A stretch of DNA of 34,687 bases, from assembly GCA_900769475.1 (NCBI GenBank), contig CAAGGQ010000008.1, positions 1-34,687 on the forward strand. The letters run 5' to 3'. The notes under the pieces are model-generated. The model had not been told where the DNA came from, did not search any database, and saw only the letters and a list, made by a program, of their open reading frames with translations. Positions within the stretch are counted from its first letter, which is position 1. Every line of letters begins with the position of its first letter. Both the position numbers and the translations under genes were made by a program. This document shows, one piece after another, positions 1 to 7,400 of the stretch. This DNA is from Clostridia bacterium. Lineage in GTDB: Bacteria > Bacillota > Clostridia > Oscillospirales > CAG-272.

Positions 1-98
1 AAACCTGCGCCTCTTTGCAAACGTTCAAGCGGTTTCTTGGCGCAGGTTCCGGCAAGCTAGCGCTTGCGGAGCTCGAATCGTGTAGTCTTGTCCGCCGC
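1..98. other. Unassigned left edge with two small inverted repeats
   Basis: No gene is recognised. A perfect 10-bp inverted repeat joins 2-11 to 39-48, and a second 6-bp hairpin joins 52-57 to 62-67 around a 4-base loop. Neither is followed by a T-run. An open frame runs through here into the tRNA and the T-rich tract, but it has no ribosome-binding site and crosses an RNA gene, so it is not coding. The stretch could be the end of an RNA or operon lying outside the window. Confidence 0.3.
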
Positions 99-138
99 AA
101 AAAGAACACCCAACGCGTTTGCGTTGGGTGTTCTTTTT
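99..138 (-). terminator. Rho-independent terminator of tRNA-Ser
   Basis: A perfect 18-bp inverted repeat (99-116 with 121-138) closes on a 4-base loop. It starts with A5 and ends with T5, so it can act in both directions. It begins two bases after the CCA end of the tRNA on the minus strand, which makes it the natural tRNA terminator. Confidence 0.85.
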
Positions 139-139
139 G

Positions 140-231
140 TGGCGGAGAGAGAGAGATTCGAACTCTCGGTACGGGATTACCGCACACACGATTTCCAGTC
201 GTGCGCCTTAGACCAGCTCAGCCATCTCTCC
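140..231 (-). tRNA. tRNA-Ser (anticodon GGA), CCA encoded
   Basis: Read on the minus strand, the acceptor arms GGAGAGA (225-231) and TCTCTCC (144-150) pair perfectly, followed by discriminator G and an encoded CCA (140-142). The anticodon arm is CACGA / CTGGAAA / TCGTG, giving anticodon GGA, which reads UCC/UCU serine codons. A long variable arm follows, as expected of a class II tRNA, and the T-arm holds GTTCGAAT between GAGA/TCTC strands. It stands alone as a single-gene transcription unit with a sigma-A promoter upstream and a strong terminator immediately downstream. Confidence 0.95.
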
Positions 232-245
232 ATGCCGACTTGTAT

Positions 246-274
246 ATGATACCACAACTTTCCCGTTTTGTCAA
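246..274 (-). promoter_or_regulatory. sigma-A promoter of tRNA-Ser
   Basis: On the minus strand a perfect TTGACA (-35, 269-274) lies 17 bases from TATCAT (-10, 246-251). The tRNA 5' end is 15 bases beyond the -10 box. Confidence 0.85.
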
Positions 275-440
275 GTCTTTTTTTCAAACTTTTTTCTTCT
301 TTTTTTCAAAAATCAAAAATGATGTCCTTTCGGTGGAACCCCTTCTTTTTTCATTCTTTTGTCGGTGTCTGCCGTTTTTTGCTCTTTTCCTTCCCTTTTT
401 GTCGCCCCCGGTCGAAAGAAAAAAGCCCTTTCCCTCCAAG
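262..440. other. T/C-rich intergenic tract, no gene
   Basis: The 303 bases between the tRNA and rlmB hold two promoters at the ends and a strongly T/C-biased middle with several T5-T7 runs. Short open frames cross it, but they are low-complexity Phe/Lys/Ser strings without a ribosome-binding site. I see no RNA fold or gene in it. Confidence 0.5.
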
Positions 441-457
441 TTTTTTTCAAAACGATA

Positions 458-486
458 TGTACAAAAAGAATTTTTCATGGTATAAT
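458..486 (+). promoter_or_regulatory. sigma-A promoter of rlmB
   Basis: TGTACA (458-463) lies 17 bases before a perfect TATAAT (481-486). The -35 matches the consensus at four of six bases. The rlmB ATG lies 49 bases beyond the -10. Confidence 0.65.
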
Positions 487-534
487 GGATAGGAATGAAC
501 AAAACCGATCCTGCCCCGAAAAGGAGAATCCATT

Positions 535-1422
535 ATGAACGAGAAACGAAACCGTCCCGAGCGTCGGGACGCCTCCAAGCAAAACCGCCGAAATACATAC
601 AACAACAAGCCCGTGCGGGAGCCCCGCCGCAACGAAGCCCCGCGGGAATCCCTTGGCACCGAAGAAAACAACGGAATCCACGGCGACTACGAAAACGGCG
701 CGGTGATTGGCCGCAACGCCGTGCGTGAGCTCCTCAAGGCCGAGCGCACCATTGATAAAATTCTGGTGCAGAAGGGGGAGCGGACAGGCTCCATCGTGGT
801 TTTGGTGGCGCAAGCCATCGAGCGAGGCATCCCCGTCATCGAAACCGAAAAAAGCAAGCTGGACGCTCTGGCCGGCTATGCTCCCCACCAGGGCATCATT
901 GCCTTTGCCGCCGAAAAGGAATACTGCTCGGTAGAGGATATTTTGCAGATCGCCGCCGACCGTGGCGAAGCCCCTCTAATCGTGATCTGTGACGGAATTA
1001 CCGACCCCTACAACTTGGGTGCCATCATTCGCTGCGCCGAGTGTTGCGGAGCCCACGGCCTGATCATTCCCAAGCGCCGCGCGGTGGGATTGACCCCTCT
1101 GGTCACCAAGGCCTCCGCGGGTGCGGTGGAGCATCTGGCCATTGCCAAAGTAGCCAACATCGCCTCCACGGTAGAACAGTTGAAAAAAACCGGCGTTTGG
1201 ACCTTTGCCGCCGAAGCCGGAGGAACCAGCGTTTACCAAACCGATTTTAAGGGGCCCTGCGCCATCGTTTTGGGTAGTGAGGGCAACGGCGTTTCTCAGC
1301 TGGTGCAAAAGACCTGCGACGCCATTGTTTCCATTCCCATGTACGGCCGGGTCAACTCCTTTAACGTATCCACCGCCGCCGCCATTCTCCTGGCCGAGGC
1401 GGCTCACCAGCATCATCTTTGA
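535..1422 (+). CDS. rlmB: 23S rRNA (guanosine-2'-O)-methyltransferase, RlmB/SpoU family
   Basis: This SPOUT (TrmH/SpoU) methyltransferase uses S-adenosylmethionine to methylate a ribose 2'-O, by homology G2251 in the 23S rRNA P-loop. All three family motifs are visible: the N160-LGAIIR motif 1 with its catalytic Arg, VLGSEGNG around residues 245-252 (motif 2), and the knot motif MYGRVNSFNVS at 269-279 (motif 3). The first ~60 residues are a basic, low-complexity extension (Arg/Asn/Pro-rich) ahead of the substrate-binding domain beginning near GRNAVREL. The ATG at 535 follows an AAGGAG ribosome-binding site. At 295 aa it is longer than typical RlmB (~245-250) because of that tail. The next gene follows after 41 bases and is probably co-transcribed. 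TrmH-family paralogues can act on other rRNA or tRNA sites, so the exact target is by homology only. Confidence 0.9.
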   Translation: MNEKRNRPERRDASKQNRRNTYNNKPVREPRRNEAPRESLGTEENNGIHGDYENGAVIGRNAVRELLKAERTIDKILVQKGERTGSIVVLVAQAIERGIPVIETEKSKLDALAGYAPHQGIIAFAAEKEYCSVEDILQIAADRGEAPLIVICDGITDPYNLGAIIRCAECCGAHGLIIPKRRAVGLTPLVTKASAGAVEHLAIAKVANIASTVEQLKKTGVWTFAAEAGGTSVYQTDFKGPCAIVLGSEGNGVSQLVQKTCDAIVSIPMYGRVNSFNVSTAAAILLAEAAHQHHL

Positions 1423-1463
1423 TTCTATGATTTTATAATCCCATCGGAAAGGAGCCCCGCTTT

Positions 1464-4400
1464 ATGAGCAAAAAGAACCAAGAGCAAAATAAGATCTCCG
1501 AGCTGCTGAGCAAGCTCAAGGCCACCTTTCCGGAAATGGACAAAAAGGGAGCCAACAAGAAAAAGGACGATTCCACCGACACGGGGGACGCTGAATTTCA
1601 AAAGCAACTGGCAAGCATGCTGCATCTTGTCACCGACGCTCCGGCAAAAAAGAAGCGCGGTACCAAGAAGCCTGCTCCCGCACAGCCCCTCCCGGAGGAA
1701 GTCCTCGTGGAAGACGCCTCCTTGCCCAAAGCACCGGAGGCCACAATCGAGGTAGCGGCAGAAGCCGAACCCGAAGTCGCCACCACCGTGGCACCTCCGC
1801 CCCCTGCCCCCCAAAAATCCCGCGCAAAGAAAAAAACTTCTGCACCCCAACCGATCTCTGCAGAAACTGTGGACGAAGCGCCTCCCGCTCCCCCGGAAGA
1901 AGTTCTTTCGGAAGAACCGGTTCTGGAAGAACCGATGGTTGAGGCGCCGATTGCGGAGGAAATTCTTCCCGAGGAGCCCCTTCCCGCGCCGGAGCAACCG
2001 TCCGTTGAAGAAGAAGCCCCCACGGTCGCGCCCATCGCACCTCCTTCCGCTCCTCCCAAGCAGGAAATTTCCGTAGACGTTCCCCAAAAGAAGGAAGCGC
2101 CCACGGCCGTTCCCACGTCCCCCAACGCCGCCCCCTCCCCCAAAAAGGCGGCAGGTGCCGAACCCATTGTGATCCGTCCCCCCAAGAGCGGCACGGCCCG
2201 ACAGGAAAGCATTGTGATCCGTCCTCGTGTCACCGAAAAGCCTCAGCCCGTACCGCAAAAAGTAACCCCGCAAGAAGCATCGCGACCCATTCGTATTGGA
2301 AAGGAGGCCGCCCCCTTGAACAAATCTACTCCCACGTCCCCCAAGCAGGAGGCAACCGCCCCCCGCGCTTCGGCGGCCATTCCCCAAGCATCCAAGGCGC
2401 CTAAGCGCCCGAACGTAAGCGTCCCCTCATCCAAGGAAACGCCCCGCTTTGCCCGTCCCACTAAGGTCACTCCTCCCGCCGTTGATAACGAGCCTCTGGA
2501 CGAGGTCATAGAAGAAAATCTCTCCGAGGAGATCTACGTGGCTCCCGTGCCCAAAAAGGCGCCCCCTGCCGCCAAGGAGCCCCTCCGATCCACCCCCGCT
2601 CGTCCCCTGACGCCGGCAGAAGAGATCTGCCAAAAGGCGGGACTGAGCGAGGAAGACCTGGATCTGCTCTTTGATCTGGGCTACGACAGCGAGCTGCGCA
2701 CTCTGGTGGGAAGCGAGCATCTGAAGCTCCTCAAGAGTGAATACCTCCGCAAGCTCCGTCGCGGAGAAAAGAACAGTTACCCCACCGCCTTTGGCTACCG
2801 CGGCAAGGAATACGTGGATGCCGAGGACAACGCCACCGTACTTGCCGCCTTCTCCCGCGACCGCAAGCGGCTGATCCTGCGCCTGGTGTTTACCGCCCTG
2901 CTCTCCATCCTGCTCCTCTTCCTGGAGCCCCCCGGAGCCCTGGGCGCCTACGGCGATCCCATTCGCGCCATCTCCCCTCTGCTGTTGCCCCTGGCCTCGA
3001 TCCTGTTGCTCCTGGGCAACGCCGCTCTCTCCTACAAATCCCTGTGGGCCGGGATCCGCGCCCTTTGTCGGCTTTCCCCCACTCCGTATTCGGTCAGCGG
3101 CGTGCTTCTTCTGCCCGCGCTGATCTATGATGGGATCGCCCTCTTCCTGCCACTGCCCTTCCTTCCCGTCAATTTCCTGGTGTCACTCACCTTCTTAACT
3201 CTGCTCCTTTGTGACGTGTTCCGTCTTTCCACCCAAATGCGCTCCTTCCGGATCCTTTCCTCCGAAAAAGAAAAGTTCCTGCTGGAGGAAACCGCTCCCC
3301 GCAAGCAAAAGATGCGCCAGGGCACCAAGATCATCAAGCTGATCCACACCGGAGACGGAACGCCCCAATATCGAATCGCCAAGGGCGTACAAACCACGGG
3401 CTTTTTCCGCCGCTGTCATTTTACGGAAGACACCGCCCGTCCCTTTATGCTCCTCATCGCCACCATGCTCTCTGCCGCTCTGCTTCTGGGCTTTGCGGGA
3501 GCCCTGCTCCTGCAGGAAGCGACCTCCGTGGTCTCCCTTTGTGCCGTGGCGTTGCTCCTCTGCACCCCTCTGGCCGCTGTGATCGGGTACGTGTACCCCA
3601 TGTTCCGCGCCGAGCGCATCCTTGCCTACTACGGCTGTACCCTGGTAGGAGAGGAATCGGTGGCCGAATACAACGGTCCCAAGACTCTGATCTTTGAGGA
3701 TCGGGATATGTTCCTCACCGAAAAGTGCACCGAGATCGCCCTTCGGGAGGATGGAGATTTCCAGAATGACGTCAAGCTGGCGTCGGCCCTCTTCCGCAAG
3801 CTGGGCAGTACCCTGGATCCCATTGGACAAGCCTGCTCCAAGCAGAGCCAATCCATTCCCGTGACCCTGGTGCGCATTACCGACGTTGGGGTGGAAGCCA
3901 CGGTTGGAAACCGCCACGTGCTGGCGGGAAGCGCCGCCTTTTTGAAAAAGGGCGGTGTGAAAATCCCCAAGGAAAGCACCGACCGCACCTCTCGCCGCAA
4001 CGCTAACGTGAGTCTGATGCACGTTGCCATCGACGGCTCCCTGAAGCTGAGCTACGAGATCGAATACACCTGCAAGAGCTCCTTTGAGATTCTGGCACGG
4101 CACCTGGCCGAATGCAACACCACCCTGGCCATCCGCTCCTACGATCCCAATCTCAACGATGCCTTCCTGCAATCTGCCCGCGGCACCAACGCCATTCCCA
4201 TCTGTGTGATCAAGCCGGGACGCTACGAAGTGGACACGCCTCTGCCCCTTTGTGACACCGGCGCGGTGAGCACTGAGGATCCCGAGCAGCTGGTAGGCGT
4301 GCTCCTGGCCGCCTCCGGAGTCACCAAGCTCCGTCGCTTTGCTCTGCGGATGCAGCTCATTGCCTCCCTTTTGGGCTTTGGTGGTCTGTTGCTCCTGACC

Positions 4401-4526
4401 TGGCTGGGCAAGGCCGATGCCTTTGGCCCGTTGCAGATCCTGCTCTATCAGCTCTTCTGGACGCTGGTCACCCTCATTGCCAGCCACGCCGAGCTCACCG
4501 ATAAAAAGCTTCACCTAAAAAAATAA
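1464..4526 (+). CDS. Degenerate P1B-type ATPase-like membrane protein with long Pro/Ala-rich N-tail
   Basis: The protein has 1020 aa. Residues 1-~370 are a Pro/Ala/Glu/Lys-rich disordered tail; residues ~385-440 form a small predicted helical region. Eight hydrophobic segments follow in a 4+2+2 pattern: ~470-493, 503-525, 544-562, 566-590, then 661-683 and 688-712, then 964-985 and 991-1010. That is P1B (heavy-metal) ATPase topology. After helix 6, CTPLAAVIGY (from C700) occupies the CPC-x6-P ion-site position, and KTLIFEDRDMFLT (740-752) occupies the phosphorylation-site position, normally FDKTGTLT. VGNRHVLAG (from ~814) resembles the N-domain nucleotide loop. The catalytic Asp is lost and no TGE, TGD or GDGxND motif is found, so it cannot pump by the normal cycle. 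It lies 41 bases after rlmB with its own AAAGGAG site. Family assignment is by my own alignment from memory; the loss of motifs is directly visible. Confidence 0.7.
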   Translation: MSKKNQEQNKISELLSKLKATFPEMDKKGANKKKDDSTDTGDAEFQKQLASMLHLVTDAPAKKKRGTKKPAPAQPLPEEVLVEDASLPKAPEATIEVAAEAEPEVATTVAPPPPAPQKSRAKKKTSAPQPISAETVDEAPPAPPEEVLSEEPVLEEPMVEAPIAEEILPEEPLPAPEQPSVEEEAPTVAPIAPPSAPPKQEISVDVPQKKEAPTAVPTSPNAAPSPKKAAGAEPIVIRPPKSGTARQESIVIRPRVTEKPQPVPQKVTPQEASRPIRIGKEAAPLNKSTPTSPKQEATAPRASAAIPQASKAPKRPNVSVPSSKETPRFARPTKVTPPAVDNEPLDEVIEENLSEEIYVAPVPKKAPPAAKEPLRSTPARPLTPAEEICQKAGLSEEDLDLLFDLGYDSELRTLVGSEHLKLLKSEYLRKLRRGEKNSYPTAFGYRGKEYVDAEDNATVLAAFSRDRKRLILRLVFTALLSILLLFLEPPGALGAYGDPIRAISPLLLPLASILLLLGNAALSYKSLWAGIRALCRLSPTPYSVSGVLLLPALIYDGIALFLPLPFLPVNFLVSLTFLTLLLCDVFRLSTQMRSFRILSSEKEKFLLEETAPRKQKMRQGTKIIKLIHTGDGTPQYRIAKGVQTTGFFRRCHFTEDTARPFMLLIATMLSAALLLGFAGALLLQEATSVVSLCAVALLLCTPLAAVIGYVYPMFRAERILAYYGCTLVGEESVAEYNGPKTLIFEDRDMFLTEKCTEIALREDGDFQNDVKLASALFRKLGSTLDPIGQACSKQSQSIPVTLVRITDVGVEATVGNRHVLAGSAAFLKKGGVKIPKESTDRTSRRNANVSLMHVAIDGSLKLSYEIEYTCKSSFEILARHLAECNTTLAIRSYDPNLNDAFLQSARGTNAIPICVIKPGRYEVDTPLPLCDTGAVSTEDPEQLVGVLLAASGVTKLRRFALRMQLIASLLGFGGLLLLTWLGKADAFGPLQILLYQLFWTLVTLIASHAELTDKKLHLKK

Positions 4527-4527
4527 C

Positions 4528-4570
4528 CATACACCATCCGCGATAGCTCCGCTCTCGCGGATGGTGTATG
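4528..4570 (+). other. Perfect 16-bp hairpin between genes, no T-tract
   Basis: CATACACCATCCGCGA (4528-4543) is exactly complementary to 4555-4570 across an 11-base loop that itself can form AGC/GCT pairs. It starts one base after the stop codon of the membrane protein and ends 22 bases before the next ATG. With no T-run, it is more likely an mRNA 3'-end stabiliser, processing site or weak transcription barrier than an intrinsic terminator. Confidence 0.65.
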
Positions 4571-4592
4571 AACATCCGAAAGGTAGATCTCT

Positions 4593-7217
4593 ATGAATTT
4601 CAAGAATACAACCTGTCCCAACAGCACCCTGCTGAAATCCATCTCCAAGCCGGGACGCTACTCCGGCGGAGAATACGGTCAGATCCTGAAGGAAAAATCC
4701 AAGATCCGTGCCCGCTTTGCCTTCTGCTTTCCCGATACCTACGAGATTGGCATGTCCAATCTGGGAGTCCGTCTGCTCTATCACTCCCTGAATCAGCACG
4801 AGGACATCTGGTGCGAGCGGGTATACGATCCCTGGGTAGACATGCAGGAAAAAATGAAGGAGCACGATCTGCCCCTGACCGCCCTGGAAAGCGGCGACCC
4901 GCTGAACGTCTTTGATTTTGTTGCCTTTACCCTCCAGTATGAAATGAGCTACTCCAACGTGCTCAACATGCTGGATCTGGCACATATTCCTCTGCGCTCC
5001 GAGCACCGCGGCGAGGAGGATCCCCTGATCATTGGCGGCGGCCCCTGCGCCTACAACCCCGAGCCCATTGCCCCCTTCTTTGATCTGTTCAACATTGGCG
5101 AGGGCGAGGATATGCTCCCCTCCATCGTCCGTCTTTACATCCAAATGAAGGAAAACGGCACCTATACTCGCAAGGCCTTTTTGCACGAAGCCGCAAAAAC
5201 CATTCCCGGAGTCTACGTGCCCTCCCTCTACGAGGTCACCTACAAGGAGGACGGCACCATTGCCGCCATCGAGCCTCTCTACAATGATATTCCCCGACAG
5301 GTGACCAAGCAGATCATCAAGGATCTGGATCAGGTGTCCTTCCCCGATCGACTGGTCATGCCCTACATTGAAACCGTGCACGATCGCATCATGCTGGAGG
5401 TCTACCGCGGCTGTATCCGCGGCTGTCGCTTCTGCCAGGCGGGCATGATCTACCGCCCCGTGAGGGAAAAGAGCGCCGACGTCCTCAATCATCAGGCACA
5501 GCAGCTCTTCCGATCCACCGGCTATGAGGAGATCTCCCTTTCCTCCCTTTCCATCAGCGACTACACCGAGCTGGAGCCCCTGTGCGATAAGCTTCTCTCC
5601 TGGACCGACGACAACATGGTCAGTCTTTCCCTCCCCTCTCTACGGGTGGATAACTTCAACAAGGATCTGATGAAGCGCATCGATTCTGTCCGCTCCTCCT
5701 CCCTGACCTTTGCCCCCGAGGCCGGCACCCAGCGGTTGCGCGATGTGATCAATAAAAACGTGCGGGAAGAGGACGTGCTCCGCGCTGTGAACGTGGCCTT
5801 TGACGCGCGCAAAAACGCGGTCAAGCTCTACTTTATGAACGGTCTGCCCACCGAAACCCCGGAAGACATTGAGGGCATTGCCAATCTGGCCGAAAAGGTG
5901 GTGGAGGCCTACTATCAGAATCCCAAGCGCAACAAATCCCGCCCCGTGCAGGTAACAGTCAGCGTTTCCTGCTTCATTCCCAAGCCCTTCACCCCCTTCC
6001 AATGGGAGGCCCAGGATACCATGGAGATGCTTGCCGAAAAGCAGGAATACCTCAAGACCAAGATCAAGAGCCGTCACGTACGCTATCAGCACCACGATGC
6101 CAAGGTCTCCCGCATTGAGGCCGTCCTTGCCCGCGGTGACCGAAAGCTGGCCGACGCCCTGGAGCTGGCCTGCCGCGAAGGCTTCATGTTCGATTCCTGG
6201 GACGAGTATTTTGACTATGACAAATGGCTTTCGGTCTTTGAGCGTTGCGGCATTGATCCCGCCTTTTACGCCAACCGCGCCTTTGGAGAGGACGAGATCC
6301 TGCCCTGGGATATCATCGACTGCGGTGTGAGCAAGGAATTCTTCCTGCGGGAGCGGAAAAAGGCCTACGCCGCCGCGACCACCCCCAACTGCAGGGAGGC
6401 TTGCTCGGCCTGCGGAGCCAACAAGCTGGGAGGAGAGCGCGCCGTTTGCCCCGGATGTCCCTCCGCCAAGAAGAGCACCGAAGCCCTTCCCTCGCCCCTG
6501 CCCTCGGCTCCCGCGTGGCCCAAGCTGGAAACACCCAAAACGGTTCGTATCGCCTTCCGCAAGGTGGGCAATCTCCAATACATCTCTCACCTGGATCTGC
6601 AACGCACCATTGCCCGGGTGCTGGTGCGCGCCGGCATCCCCATGTGGTACACCCAGGGCTTTAATCCCCACGCCAAGGTGGTCTTTGGTCTTCCCCTTTC
6701 GGTGGGAACCGAGAGCGAGTGCGAGTTTATCGATCTCCGCATCGACCGCGACATCTCCTGTGCCGAGGTCAAGGAGCGTCTGAATCGAGAGCTGACCCAC
6801 GAAATGTATATTACCGATGCCTACGAGCCCACCTCCAAATTCCAGGAGATCGGCTGGGCCAAGTACGAAATGGAGTTCACCCTCCCCACGGCCAATGCCG
6901 CACTGGCGGAGGCCCTCAACGAGCTCTATTCTCGCCCCGAGCTTCCCATGGTAAAAAAGACCAAGTCGGGAGACAAGGAGATCAATATGGCTCCTCTGAT
7001 CCGCAAGATCCGCGCCACCTACGATCCCACGCGTCCGGAAGCTCTGCACGTCAGCGCCATCCTGGCCGCCGGAACGAGCGAGCATCTCAACCCCGAGATG
7101 CTGATCAAGCTGGCAAGGAACGAGCTGAAGATCCTGGACGAGAACGATCCCTCCCAGCTCTATTCTATCCTGCGCACCCACGTTTATCTTTCGGACGGTG
7201 TGACCGAATTCCGTTGA
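4593..7217 (+). CDS. Radical SAM protein fused to DUF2344 domain (TIGR03960/TIGR03936 type)
   Basis: This 874-aa protein joins two families that in many Firmicutes are either fused like this or adjacent genes. Residues ~1-240 are a B12-binding-like N-domain. A radical SAM core follows, with the 4Fe-4S cysteines C274, C278 and C281 in CIRGCRFC, then SLSSLSISDY and the SAM-barrel strands. Near residues 600-622 there is a cysteine-rich linker with CSACG and CPGC, a possible second metal site. From ~650 to the end is the DUF2344 domain, starting RIAFRKVGNLQYISHLDLQR and containing QGFNPHAKVVFG. The function is not established; this family commonly sits beside RNase G and ribosomal protein L21 genes, suggesting RNA modification, but those neighbours are absent here. 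The ATG at 4593 has only a weak GAAAGGT site. Confidence 0.85.
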   Translation: MNFKNTTCPNSTLLKSISKPGRYSGGEYGQILKEKSKIRARFAFCFPDTYEIGMSNLGVRLLYHSLNQHEDIWCERVYDPWVDMQEKMKEHDLPLTALESGDPLNVFDFVAFTLQYEMSYSNVLNMLDLAHIPLRSEHRGEEDPLIIGGGPCAYNPEPIAPFFDLFNIGEGEDMLPSIVRLYIQMKENGTYTRKAFLHEAAKTIPGVYVPSLYEVTYKEDGTIAAIEPLYNDIPRQVTKQIIKDLDQVSFPDRLVMPYIETVHDRIMLEVYRGCIRGCRFCQAGMIYRPVREKSADVLNHQAQQLFRSTGYEEISLSSLSISDYTELEPLCDKLLSWTDDNMVSLSLPSLRVDNFNKDLMKRIDSVRSSSLTFAPEAGTQRLRDVINKNVREEDVLRAVNVAFDARKNAVKLYFMNGLPTETPEDIEGIANLAEKVVEAYYQNPKRNKSRPVQVTVSVSCFIPKPFTPFQWEAQDTMEMLAEKQEYLKTKIKSRHVRYQHHDAKVSRIEAVLARGDRKLADALELACREGFMFDSWDEYFDYDKWLSVFERCGIDPAFYANRAFGEDEILPWDIIDCGVSKEFFLRERKKAYAAATTPNCREACSACGANKLGGERAVCPGCPSAKKSTEALPSPLPSAPAWPKLETPKTVRIAFRKVGNLQYISHLDLQRTIARVLVRAGIPMWYTQGFNPHAKVVFGLPLSVGTESECEFIDLRIDRDISCAEVKERLNRELTHEMYITDAYEPTSKFQEIGWAKYEMEFTLPTANAALAEALNELYSRPELPMVKKTKSGDKEINMAPLIRKIRATYDPTRPEALHVSAILAAGTSEHLNPEMLIKLARNELKILDENDPSQLYSILRTHVYLSDGVTEFR

Positions 7218-7331
7218 TCGTCATCCTCCGAAAAGCGAAAAAAAGTGACCTTTTCCCTTCAAATTACGAATGCTGTCGATTGTGAAATCCTCCAAACTTT
7301 TCATTCCGATGGGTAAAACCCAAAAAGTTTC

Positions 7332-7360
7332 TTGACTTTTCCACAGTTTCTCTATATAAT
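7332..7360 (+). promoter_or_regulatory. sigma-A promoter of the solute-binding protein gene
   Basis: TTGACT (7332-7337) and TATAAT (7355-7360) are spaced by 17 bases. The gene's AAGGAGG ribosome-binding site (7386-7392) and ATG follow. The 114 bases before the -35 hold no other recognisable feature. Confidence 0.85.
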
Positions 7361-7400
7361 GAGGCTGTAAACCTGTATTCTTTACAAGGAGGAATATTGT

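Noticed and set aside
15..485. Open frame of 156 codons running through the tRNA
   Set aside because: It crosses tRNA-Ser and its terminator on the other strand, has no ribosome-binding site, and its second half is low-complexity Phe/Lys/Ser.
3195..4514. Antisense open frame of 439 codons
   Set aside because: It is the shadow of the membrane protein gene; G/C-rich third positions keep antisense frames open. No start signals or family motifs.
5640..7181. Antisense open frame of 513 codons
   Set aside because: Shadow of the radical SAM/DUF2344 gene, Gly/His/Leu-rich without motifs.
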